6,680 bases of DNA from Shewanella sp. (GCA_004195335.1 SDWK01000019.1:1-6680), one strand, 5' to 3'; positions 1 through 5,570 are shown, numbered from the stretch's first letter. The notes: generated from the sequence alone by a model not told the origin. Program-made: numbers and translations.

Positions 1-1931
1 GCAAAGAAGATGTTGTCGGCGCAGGAGAGTTTAATGCGAGCATTATTCGACGTAATTTGAGGCAGGCTAACCTCGTGACTGCCATCGTTGTCGACGCCCA
101 TTGCCAAGTTGGTATCGAAATCGGTTCCCCCATTGGTTGAAAGCTGGATGTTCACCTTACTGCATGAGATAGGTGCCGCCGCGGTATTGGCGACATGCCA
201 AGTCACGAGCTGACTGTTATTGGCCCAACTGGTACCTGCGCTGGGCTCGATAACGGCAAAGGCCTGATTAGTGTCTACCACGTTGATTTTAATCGAATCT
301 CGGGACAAGCCTTGATTACCATCTCTCACGACCAAACGAAAGTTGAGTTCACGAGTTGTTTTCGGATAGGTTTCGCCTATGGTGAGCTTATTGAGCAAGA
401 TATCCTCGAGTCTCGGCAAGGTGCGACTGGGTTGACTGGTTGGATCCCAAACCCTGAAGAGGGGGCGTTTACCGTCATCGACCTGCTGTGCACTGCTGGC
501 GCTGGCTGGCCCCAGATCATATTGCTGCCAGTCATAGGATAAGGTATCGCCATCGACATCGGTTGCGCTACCCGTCAACACAAATGGGGTGCGGGCAGGA
601 ATGGTGTAGTCGGCTCCGGCGTTGACTTCTGGGTTGGAGTTCGCCGTCGTGCTGACTTGTCCGCAACTGCCGCCACTGCCCGTGGTGATATGGGCCTGGA
701 TGACATCTATCGAGTGTGAATGGAAATAGGGGGTAGAGTGATCCTGTAGGTTTTGTTGACCACAGATCCCCGCATAGCTCATGACTGTCGAACCACTTCC
801 CGGTTCAAAAGCACTGGTATCGGCTCGGTTGCCATCGCAGGAGTCGGTCAGGCCATTAAAAGTATGATCGGCGCCAAACTGATGACCTAACTCATGGGCG
901 ACATAGTCGATATTAAAGGCATCGCCTGTGGGACTAGGGCTCCCCGTTACTCCGTCACCTTTGGCATTGATGTCACAGATGACGCCTAGTGAGGCCAGTC
1001 CGCCGCCGCCAGTGCCGACAACATGGCCGACATCGTAACTGCCGTTGCCTATCGCATTATCTATGATCCCAGTATTGGCTTCACCATCGGCATCTGTGTT
1101 GGCGAAAGGATCGGTATTCGGGTCGACAAAAATCAGCGAGTCATTATTGGCAACCAACTCTAACTTCACCGCCAGATCGGCTTGATAAACATCATTAACC
1201 CGATTGAGCATAGTGATGACTGCGGCAAGTCCTTTTTCCTTGGTTCCTCCGTGAAACTGGGTGTATTCACCCGTGGCGGAGACGGCAATTCGGTAAGTCT
1301 TAAGTTGAGTAGCCTGAGCTTGAGTGTCTTTAGCACGGGAAGCCTTCGCCGCGTCCCTAAGGCCATGATTGGTGAGGGCCTGCTGACTATTATCTCTAAT
1401 CTTCGGTGGCAAGCGTTTGGGCATATTGGCTAGATCCAGCGGGATGGCATCTTTGCGAAAGTAGCTGATGTAGCGAGTATCACTGTCCCGGTATTGAGGG
1501 TCGATAAAGACCGTTTCATTGCCGTAGCTGAACAGGCCGTGAAACCCTTGTGGGGTAATATCGAAACGGCCATGATTGTCCGGTTTACCCAACTGATGAC
1601 CACTGAAAGTTCTGATATTAGGGTATTTTTCATCGAGTCCACTCTCGACTATGGATGAAGGTGTTAGTTCAAAATCGGCAAAGTTACCATCGGGTAGAGG
1701 CAAGGTTACGATAACGGCGTCGTGGCTTGTCAACAGTATCTGATTTAATGCGGCGATATTGGTGCTCAGCTGTACACTGGAGAGTGCCAGGCTATTGACT
1801 TGAATGAGATCGCTTTTATTTGCAACCTTTTGCCATTCGTTAAACTGACTCGTGGATTGAGTCTGTGCAATGGCCGATTGTGATATGGCCGCGGCGATAC
1901 ATAGGCTCAAAACCGTCAATACTTGTTTCAT
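1..1931 (-). CDS. Secreted reprolysin-like zinc metallopeptidase (M12B-type), N-terminal 643 codons, cut by window edge
   Basis: The frame is open from ATG at 1931 to the left edge (643 codons plus 2 bases), so the C-terminus and stop lie outside. Residues 1-22 are a Sec signal peptide with a likely cleavage after A22 (AIA|QT). Residues 23 to about 205 look like a propeptide. The catalytic domain runs from about 210 to 420. It has the zinc motif HELGHQFGADH at 346-356 (ligands H346, H350, H356; catalytic E347) and a downstream Met-turn, VMSYAGICG, with M384. This HExxHxxGxxH plus Met-turn arrangement defines metzincins, and the fold context fits bacterial reprolysin-like peptidases. From about 431 (NSNPEVNAG...TDVDGD) comes a PKD/cadherin-like beta domain. 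From about 555 (FAVIEPSAGTSW) comes a second beta-sandwich module. Such proteins usually end in further binding or sorting domains, which cannot be seen here. An AAGGGG Shine-Dalgarno sits just upstream of the start. Inferred role: extracellular protein degradation. Substrate unknown. Confidence 0.93.
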   Translation of the reverse strand, partial: MKQVLTVLSLCIAAAISQSAIAQTQSTSQFNEWQKVANKSDLIQVNSLALSSVQLSTNIAALNQILLTSHDAVIVTLPLPDGNFADFELTPSSIVESGLDEKYPNIRTFSGHQLGKPDNHGRFDITPQGFHGLFSYGNETVFIDPQYRDSDTRYISYFRKDAIPLDLANMPKRLPPKIRDNSQQALTNHGLRDAAKASRAKDTQAQATQLKTYRIAVSATGEYTQFHGGTKEKGLAAVITMLNRVNDVYQADLAVKLELVANNDSLIFVDPNTDPFANTDADGEANTGIIDNAIGNGSYDVGHVVGTGGGGLASLGVICDINAKGDGVTGSPSPTGDAFNIDYVAHELGHQFGADHTFNGLTDSCDGNRADTSAFEPGSGSTVMSYAGICGQQNLQDHSTPYFHSHSIDVIQAHITTGSGGSCGQVSTTANSNPEVNAGADYTIPARTPFVLTGSATDVDGDTLSYDWQQYDLGPASASSAQQVDDGKRPLFRVWDPTSQPSRTLPRLEDILLNKLTIGETYPKTTRELNFRLVVRDGNQGLSRDSIKINVVDTNQAFAVIEPSAGTSWANNSQLVTWHVANTAAAPISCSKVNIQLSTNGGTDFDTNLAMGVDNDGSHEVSLPQITSNNARIKLSCADNIFF

Positions 1932-1966
1932 GGTGGTACCCCTTTACCAAATGATGAGTTACCACC
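1932..1966 (-). promoter_or_regulatory. Metallopeptidase leader with two competing hairpins around the RBS
   Basis: Read on the minus strand, TACCACC (1938-1932) lies directly before the ATG. It can pair with GGTGGTA (1966-1960), a 7-bp stem with a 21-base loop. Its TACCA part (1938-1934) can instead pair with TGGTA (1949-1945), a 5-bp stem whose 6-base loop is exactly the Shine-Dalgarno AAGGGG (1944-1939). The two folds share one arm and exclude each other. That they control translation is inference; short complementarities can arise by chance. Confidence 0.4.
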
Positions 1967-1999
1967 TTAATGTAATAAGAGTGTTAACGTCCTTGGCAA

Positions 2000-2040
2000 A
2001 TTGTAGCCGCTTTACCTTGTCAGATACAAACGGATACAAA
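2000..2040 (-). promoter_or_regulatory. Candidate promoter with tandem GATACAAA repeat upstream of the metallopeptidase
   Basis: On the minus strand, TTGTAT (2029-2024) and TACAAT (2005-2000) are spaced 18 bases apart, a plausible sigma-70 -35/-10 pair. The -35 lies inside one of two identical octamers, written GATACAAA on the plus strand, at 2023-2030 and 2033-2040. They are offset by 10 bp, about one helical turn. The placement suggests an operator or activator site, but I do not recognise a regulator. The remaining intergenic sequence to 2112 shows no convincing terminator for the upstream gene. Confidence 0.4.
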
Positions 2041-2112
2041 AGAGGAGTTATTCGCGGGTTTTGAGCGTTATCCCGGAGCAGGTCTTTCTATACCAATTGA
2101 TATTATTCCGCC

Positions 2113-2595
2113 TTACCATTGAAAGCCGTGGGATCCAGCCGCCGCGCCCGCTACGGCGATCAGACTCAGGGAGAGTAGGAATATGTGCATGTTATGCACC
2201 AAAGAGAAGGTTTTTTCACTATCTTGTGCAGCTTTCTTTCGAAACCATTTATGTAAGAAGAGGGGCTCTAAGATAAAGAGCACTAGGGTGAAGATTGCCC
2301 ATACTAATGTCATCAGATGCATCCACCAAAAATTGGGATGAAGATACCGATCCCAACCATTGATAATATCAAGCATTACGTAGCCGGAGATACCGGTTGC
2401 CAGAGTGACAAATTTTGCCTGAAATGAGAACTGGTTCTCAAGAGTTTCAAACAGTTCCAGACGTTTCTCGGGGGAGGTAAGTTTCTTGATTGCTGGCAGA
2501 AGAACCGTGGTGACGAAGGCGACGCCCCCTATCCAGAGTACAACCCCGAGCAGGTGTATGGCGCGGGCTATGATGAAATAATCGTGTTGTTCCAT
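2113..2595 (-). CDS. CopD-like four-helix integral membrane protein
   Basis: This 160-residue protein has four predicted membrane helices, at about 8-36, 57-77, 91-115 and 135-155. The first contains RAIHLLGVVLWIGG, a pattern shared by the CopD/DUF2269 group of small inner-membrane proteins. Histidines H14, H93 (WWMH) and H134/H137 lie in or at helix ends, where related proteins carry heme or copper ligands; binding here is inference. The charged loop at 37-56 (KKLTSPEKRLELFE) and the K/R-rich segment at 116-122 would sit on the cytoplasmic side. An AGG a few bases upstream of ATG gives a weak ribosome binding site. It is transcribed in the same direction as the metallopeptidase, 181 bases upstream, which argues against tight coupling. 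HemJ-like proteins share this general shape, but their typical N-terminal motif is not evident. Membrane topology is well supported; the family name is tentative. Confidence 0.8.
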   Translation of the reverse strand: MEQHDYFIIARAIHLLGVVLWIGGVAFVTTVLLPAIKKLTSPEKRLELFETLENQFSFQAKFVTLATGISGYVMLDIINGWDRYLHPNFWWMHLMTLVWAIFTLVLFILEPLFLHKWFRKKAAQDSEKTFSLVHNMHIFLLSLSLIAVAGAAAGSHGFQW

Positions 2596-2655
2596 GAGCC
2601 TGGAGTGTCTCTGCTTTGATTCTGCTGAATCTTGCCAGACTACTGGCTTTGCTCA

Positions 2656-2799
2656 TTGAGTTCCATCTAATAAGGGAGATTTACATTGAGGCTTCTTCCT
2701 GCCTGGAGCGAAGCGGCATTGGAAGGCATTACCGAACAGGAATTGGCGACAACCCTGAAAGTCGTCGCTAAGCTCGTGAGTCATTTTGAAAAGAGTTGA
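2656..2799 (+). pseudogene. C-terminal relic of a MarR-family regulator, apparently frameshifted
   Basis: The reading frame 2686-2799 encodes a 37-residue tail (TTG start if used) that contains LLPAWSEAALEGITEQEL followed by an amphipathic helix ending HFEKS. This resembles the last dimerisation helix of MarR-type regulators, where a phrase like 'LLPAWxxAL.GLSEEEL' precedes the final helix. In that frame TAA stops lie directly upstream (2668-2673). In the next frame the preceding codons read REIYIEA, which would join smoothly to LLPAW with a +1 shift. That suggests a broken gene rather than a complete small one. No helix-turn-helix or wing can be found upstream in any frame, so most of the gene appears deleted. 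An AAGGGAG sequence lies 9 bases before the TTG, so translation of a short peptide cannot be excluded. It converges on the DUF4442 gene, with 3 bases between the stop codons. Confidence 0.5.
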
Positions 2800-2802
2800 G
2801 TG

Positions 2803-3279
2803 TTATTTTGGGGGCTTAGCCGAGATCCACAGCTTGATGTGACCCTGGACGACCACAATATCATTGTCATCATAGGCCGTTACAGGCACTAACAGATCGC
2901 CCTCAACCCACTGTTCGGGTTTGACTTCAGCCACACAGCGAATATCGCTACCCGCCTTGGCGGTGTAATCTAAGCTCATTCCTTTGGGTATCCATCTCAG
3001 GTGGCTTGGAATAGAGGCCTCCGCCATGACGCCCATGGCCATCTCGAGTCCGTTACAGATGGCTATCACATGAACGGTCTTAATATGGTTATGCACGGCG
3101 TGGCGCTTCTTGATTAAACATTCGCAGTAATGGGGTCTAAGCTCGGTGATTAAAGGTCTTATGCTGCCAAAGTAGGGCGCCGTACGAGACACCATCAATG
3201 AGAAGATTTTATTGCCATAGGGTAAGCGGGTGACTCTATTGTAAAGCTTCATCACTTTGGTCGGTTTCTGCTGCGCCAT
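2803..3279 (-). CDS. DUF4442 hotdog-fold protein (thioesterase-like)
   Basis: The 158-residue product matches the expected length and layout of DUF4442 (PF14539), a branch of the hotdog-fold thioesterase superfamily. The signature section is at about 61-80: AVHNHIKTVHVIAICNGLEM, in which NH..TVH..A..N..E aligns with the central hotdog helix of the family. It is followed by IPKGMSLDYTAKAGSDI (97-113), the usual strand pair. The N-terminal 40 residues are basic and helical. Hotdog enzymes usually hydrolyse acyl-CoA or acyl-ACP thioesters. The substrate is unknown for this family and I see no residue that fixes it. A good ribosome binding site (CAGGA, 9 bases before ATG) supports the start. It is divergent from the DUF368 gene across 184 bases. 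It has no clear terminator; its stop nearly abuts the convergent MarR relic. Confidence 0.88.
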   Translation of the reverse strand: MAQQKPTKVMKLYNRVTRLPYGNKIFSLMVSRTAPYFGSIRPLITELRPHYCECLIKKRHAVHNHIKTVHVIAICNGLEMAMGVMAEASIPSHLRWIPKGMSLDYTAKAGSDIRCVAEVKPEQWVEGDLLVPVTAYDDNDIVVVQGHIKLWISAKPPK

Positions 3280-3358
3280 CGATATGTTCCTGAGTTATTC
3301 TTATTCTGGTCGGATGAGTTTAGGTTATATGAATAACAAATGATTAACAATAATGAAT

Positions 3359-3458
3359 TGAAACAAGGGATTTTTTCAATAATGAAACAAACTTCATTTC
3401 CACTTGTCTCACTTTGGTACGTATAATGCTGCTGCTTGGTTGAATTCACATTAAGGAC
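3359..3458 (+). promoter_or_regulatory. Candidate promoter and RBS for the DUF368-lipoprotein unit
   Basis: The 184-base AT-rich gap between the divergent DUF4442 and DUF368 genes contains a perfect TATAAT at 3422-3427, which would start RNA near 3434. No good -35 lies at 16-18 bases: TTGTCT is only 12 bases upstream and the hexamers at normal spacing are poor. The promoter may therefore be weak or activator-dependent. Two copies of TGAAACAA (3359-3366 and 3383-3390) are spaced 24 bp apart upstream. AAGGA at 3453-3457, 6 bases before TTG, decides the start codon of the DUF368 gene. Confidence 0.4.
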
Positions 3459-3463
3459 AGAAA

Positions 3464-4396
3464 TTGAAATACCTGCTTATTTACCTAAAAGGCATGGCGA
3501 TGGGAGCCGCCGACGTGGTTCCCGGTGTCTCCGGCGGAACGATCGCATTTATCACCGGTATTTTAGATACCCTGTTAGACAGTATTCGGCGTATTAATCC
3601 GACCTTAATCAAGGTGGTTAAGGAGAAAGGTATCAAAGGTGCCTTCATGCATATCAATGGCCCTTTTCTGGTCTGTGTCTTCGGTGGCATTTTAACCAGC
3701 GTATTCACCCTATCAAAGCTGATCACTTACCTGCTAGTGACTCATCCTATTCCTGTATGGTCCTTCTTTTTCGGGCTTATCCTTATCTCAGTGGTTCATA
3801 TGCTGAAGCAGGTAAAAGGCTTTTCGTTGGTTCGACTTATCCTGTTTTGCATCGGTGTGGCTTTTGCTTGGGGGATAACAATGCTTAATCCCATCGCACT
3901 TGAGATGACTTACCTCAATATTTTTATTGGTGGCAGTATCGCCATCTGTGCCATGTTGTTACCCGGCATATCAGGCAGTTTTATTCTATTGCTGTTAGGA
4001 CTTTATCCTTCTGTATTGGCGGCAGCTAAAAACTTCGATATCACCATATTAGCGATTTTTGCGTCAGGCTGTGTCTTTGGCTTGCTGACCTTCAGTCATC
4101 TATTGTCGGCGTTATTGAGAAAGTATCACGATGCGACACTTATCTTCTTAACCGGCTTGATGTTAGGTACGTTAGGTAAGATCTGGCCCTGGAAAGAAGT
4201 ACTTACCTGGCGCAGTAACTCCAAAGGTGAACAGGTTCCCTTGTTGGAGCAGAATTTGTCACCGCTGCAGTTTGAACAGTTAACGGGTCAACCTGCACAT
4301 ATTGCATGGGCTATTGGTGCACTTGTGTGTGGCATATTGTTGGTGTGGGGCCTGGAGCAATTTGCCGCACGTAATAGCATGAGCAGCGAGAATTAA
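3464..4396 (+). CDS. popT: DUF368 / PopT-family polyprenyl-phosphate transporter
   Basis: The 310-residue polytopic inner-membrane protein carries both hallmark repeats of DUF368. The first is the N-terminal KGMAMGAADVVPGVSGGTIAF segment (residues 9-29; PGVSGGT at 20-26). The second is LLPGISGSFILLLLGLYPS in the second half (165-183; PGISGS at 167-172). These are the paired inverted-topology motifs of the family. The WPWKEVLTW segment at 241-249 is also typical. Published work on DUF368 assigns it to recycling of undecaprenyl phosphate, flipping the carrier lipid back across the inner membrane for peptidoglycan and surface-polymer synthesis, with fitness effects at alkaline pH in Vibrio cholerae. 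The function here is by family membership. The start is TTG: the family N-terminus begins at this point, and AAGGA sits 6 bases upstream. A later ATG (codon 11) would remove part of the conserved first segment. The lipoprotein gene follows 4 bases after the stop, so the two are probably co-transcribed. Confidence 0.94.
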   Translation: MKYLLIYLKGMAMGAADVVPGVSGGTIAFITGILDTLLDSIRRINPTLIKVVKEKGIKGAFMHINGPFLVCVFGGILTSVFTLSKLITYLLVTHPIPVWSFFFGLILISVVHMLKQVKGFSLVRLILFCIGVAFAWGITMLNPIALEMTYLNIFIGGSIAICAMLLPGISGSFILLLLGLYPSVLAAAKNFDITILAIFASGCVFGLLTFSHLLSALLRKYHDATLIFLTGLMLGTLGKIWPWKEVLTWRSNSKGEQVPLLEQNLSPLQFEQLTGQPAHIAWAIGALVCGILLVWGLEQFAARNSMSSEN

Positions 4397-4400
4397 TATC

Positions 4401-4607
4401 ATGGTCATTCATGCGAATAAAGCGGTGTTGTTCTTGATATTGGTGGGTATCTCGGCTTGTTCAAGCCTTAATTTTGAACCCATAGATGTCAATGTGGAAC
4501 CTGATGTCAATGAGGCCATACTCGATTCTACAGCGGATCCTATGGCGGGCGACAATGAACGTATCATCAATGAAGCCAGACAGGATGGTCGACTTGAGAG
4601 AAACTAG
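4401..4607 (+). CDS. Small putative lipoprotein downstream of popT
   Basis: The 68-residue product has a classic lipoprotein signal: a basic start, a hydrophobic core AVLFLILVGIS (8-18) and a lipobox ending SAC with the modified cysteine at C20. Serine follows the cysteine and there is no aspartate at +2, so sorting to the outer membrane would be expected. The mature part is only about 49 residues, acidic (FEPIDVNVEPDVNEAILD) and likely extended or helical, with a NERIINEARQDGRLERN tail. I do not recognise a family. It begins 4 bases after the popT stop with only a weak ribosome binding site (GCGAG), which suggests translational coupling. The shared transcript hints at an envelope role, but that is inference. 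Confidence 0.75.
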   Translation: MVIHANKAVLFLILVGISACSSLNFEPIDVNVEPDVNEAILDSTADPMAGDNERIINEARQDGRLERN

Positions 4608-4628
4608 AGCCTTGTTCCTGGGACTATT

Positions 4629-4680
4629 CTAAGGGCAATTTCTAAGTGCTATTTTTAAGAGCTGTTCCTAGGGGCTGAGC
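4629..4680 (+). repeat. Degenerate 13-bp tandem repeat, four units
   Basis: Four consecutive 13-base units occur at 4629, 4642, 4655 and 4668, with consensus near CTAAGNGCTATTT. Units one and two agree at 11 of 13 positions; later units diverge. A partial fifth unit may precede them (4616-4628). The array fills the gap between the lipoprotein stop and the convergent DUF3634 gene, and its last unit forms most of a hairpin. Confidence 0.55.
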
Positions 4681-4700
4681 CCTAGGATTTAGTGTTTTTA
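4667..4700. terminator. Hairpin between convergent genes, probable weak terminator
   Basis: CCTAGGG (4667-4673) and CCCTAGG (4680-4686) form a perfect 7-bp stem around a 6-base loop. On the plus strand, ATTTAGTGTTTTTA follows, so the T-run is offset by about 8 bases and termination of the popT-lipoprotein transcript may be weak. On the minus strand no immediate T-run follows. It is the only terminator-like structure between the two genes. Confidence 0.55.
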
Positions 4701-4704
4701 ACTT

Positions 4705-5049
4705 TTAACCCGCCTGACGACTCTTGTCTTGCTGTTTTTTTTCGTAAATCTCGAACGGAAACAGGTTACGGATCCTTTGGGTGATAGTGTCGTTCACATT
4801 AGCAGATATGTGGAGTCTGACTGAACCGGCTTTCTCGCATTTGACCGAACAGGTAAGCTTTTCTGCCTTGGCTATGGCGCGACACTCTTTTTGAAACTTC
4901 TCGGGGATCTTACCTTTATGGGAGATTAATCTACCATCCTTAAAATGCATCTCAAAAATAGTGAGTCCTTTCTTACTGCTGAATATCAATTTATAGGCAA
5001 GGAAAATTCCGATAGCGATAAAAATAATCTTTAATACAGTAGGGGTCAT
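4705..5049 (-). CDS. DUF3634 family membrane-anchored protein
   Basis: The 114-residue product has one N-terminal membrane helix (LKIIFIAIGIFLAYKLIF, 6-23) followed by a basic soluble domain. The body, EMHFKDGRLISHKGKIPE (33-50) followed by FQKECRAIAKAEKLTCSVKC (52-71) and then ITQRIRNLFPF (89-99), matches the pattern of DUF3634, a gammaproteobacterial family of about 110 residues with no known function. Cysteines C57, C67 and C71 are present; TCSVKC gives a CxxxC pair, but no metal site can be claimed. With a short N-terminus before the helix and positive residues after it, the domain is probably cytoplasmic. AAGGATG ends 5 bases before ATG and supports the start. The leader contains a hairpin at 5092-5112. 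It converges on the lipoprotein gene. Confidence 0.83.
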   Translation of the reverse strand: MTPTVLKIIFIAIGIFLAYKLIFSSKKGLTIFEMHFKDGRLISHKGKIPEKFQKECRAIAKAEKLTCSVKCEKAGSVRLHISANVNDTITQRIRNLFPFEIYEKKQQDKSRQAG

Positions 5050-5091
5050 TTAGTCATCCTTTTTAGACTCGTTTTATTAAAGATACTCCGC

Positions 5092-5112
5092 CTGCTACCG
5101 TTTTGGTAGTAG
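5092..5112. other. 8-bp hairpin in the DUF3634 upstream region
   Basis: CTGCTACC (5092-5099) pairs with GGTAGTAG (5105-5112) around a 5-base loop, with one G-U pair. No T-run follows on either strand, so it is not an obvious terminator. It abuts the left end of the MITE-like element. It could be a protein-binding palindrome, part of the DUF3634 leader RNA, or the edge of the inserted repeat. Confidence 0.4.
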
Positions 5113-5114
5113 AG

Positions 5115-5147
5115 AATACCAATCAATATAAAGATGTGATCGCTCAG
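5115..5147 (+). repeat. Left terminal inverted repeat with subterminal palindrome
   Basis: This arm starts AATACCAATC and contains GTGATC (5136-5141). It overlaps a perfect 13-base palindrome, ATCGCTCAGCGAT (5139-5151). It pairs with the arm at 5537-5570. Confidence 0.7.
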
Positions 5148-5417
5148 CGATAATTTAGCGTATCTGAGGCAAGGCCCTTTATTGCTCCTCGGTAACTGCT
5201 CCATGCGTTACCCTACCTCCTATATCTGACCTCCATGGAAGGAGGGAATGTCTTATTTTGTATGGAACAAAATAGACCATATAGTCGTGCAATATAGGCA
5301 TTCACAACATCTGACTTCCAAGGTCTTAAATGTGTAGGGAACAGACAACATCCGTGTTGTTCGCAACGAGTGAAGAGCATAGTTATTCTACGTTTAAGCT
5401 CGTTAACACAGCATCGG

Positions 5418-5451
5418 ATACGCTAAAACTCGCCTTTCAGGCGTATTTTTG
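5418..5451 (+). terminator. Terminator-like hairpin inside the MITE-like element
   Basis: ATACGC (5418-5423) pairs with GCGTAT (5441-5446), followed directly by TTTT and GG. A competing short stem, CGCC/GGCG (5431-5434 with 5440-5443), lies within the loop. Its strength is uncertain. Confidence 0.35.
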
Positions 5452-5536
5452 GCTGCCTACTTCTGCGTTGAATTACTTCACAAGGGAGCACCATTGTCTC
5501 ATCCATTCGCCTTGAATTAGTTTGCCAAAAATCACT

Positions 5537-5570
5537 CTGAGTAGATCACTTTCTTATACTGGTTGGTATT
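5537..5570 (-). repeat. Right terminal inverted repeat with subterminal near-palindrome
   Basis: Read inward on the minus strand, this arm starts AATACCAACC and contains GTGATC, at the same offset (21) from the tip as in the left arm. Next to it, ATCACTCTGAGTAGAT (5531-5546) is palindromic with one bulged base. It differs in sequence from the left palindrome but keeps the same symmetry. Confidence 0.7.

Larger units (their letters stand above)
5115..5570. mobile_element. MITE-like non-autonomous element with terminal inverted repeats
   Basis: The left end 5115-5141 and the reverse complement of the right end 5570-5544 agree at 22 of 27 positions without gaps, including AATACCAA at the tip and GTGATC at the inner edge. 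Just inside, CTCAG occurs on both sides at offsets 28 and 29 from the tips, extending the similarity to about 45 bp. The 456-bp interior has no credible gene and is full of small stem-loops. That is the build of a miniature inverted-repeat element moved in trans by a transposase encoded elsewhere. The flanks (AGAG on the left, TACT on the right) give no clear target-site duplication, so the exact ends are uncertain or the insertion is old. The transposase family is not recognised. Confidence 0.72.

Noticed and set aside
195..542. 115-codon plus-strand open frame within the metallopeptidase region
   Set aside because: It lies antisense to a frame with a full metzincin signature and has no domain or signal of its own; a shadow of the real gene. 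The same applies to the frames at 1166-1366, 1182-1433 and 1430-1642.
2061..2276. Open frame on the plus strand across the end of the CopD-like gene
   Set aside because: It overlaps the real gene antisense and has a low-complexity basic translation with no RBS.
2447..2656. 69-codon minus-strand frame overlapping the CopD-like start
   Set aside because: It is out of frame with the membrane protein; the product is an Arg/His-rich shadow.
3252..3449. 65-codon minus-strand frame upstream of the DUF4442 gene
   Set aside because: It covers AT-rich promoter sequence and gives a non-protein-like product; the DUF4442 start has its own RBS.
4629..4680. Short regular repeats considered as a CRISPR array
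   Set aside because: The units are 13 bp, directly adjacent and degenerate, with no spacers and no cas genes.
5330..5515. 61-codon frame inside the MITE-like element
   Set aside because: No good RBS, no recognisable domain, and it runs through stem-loops of a repetitive element.
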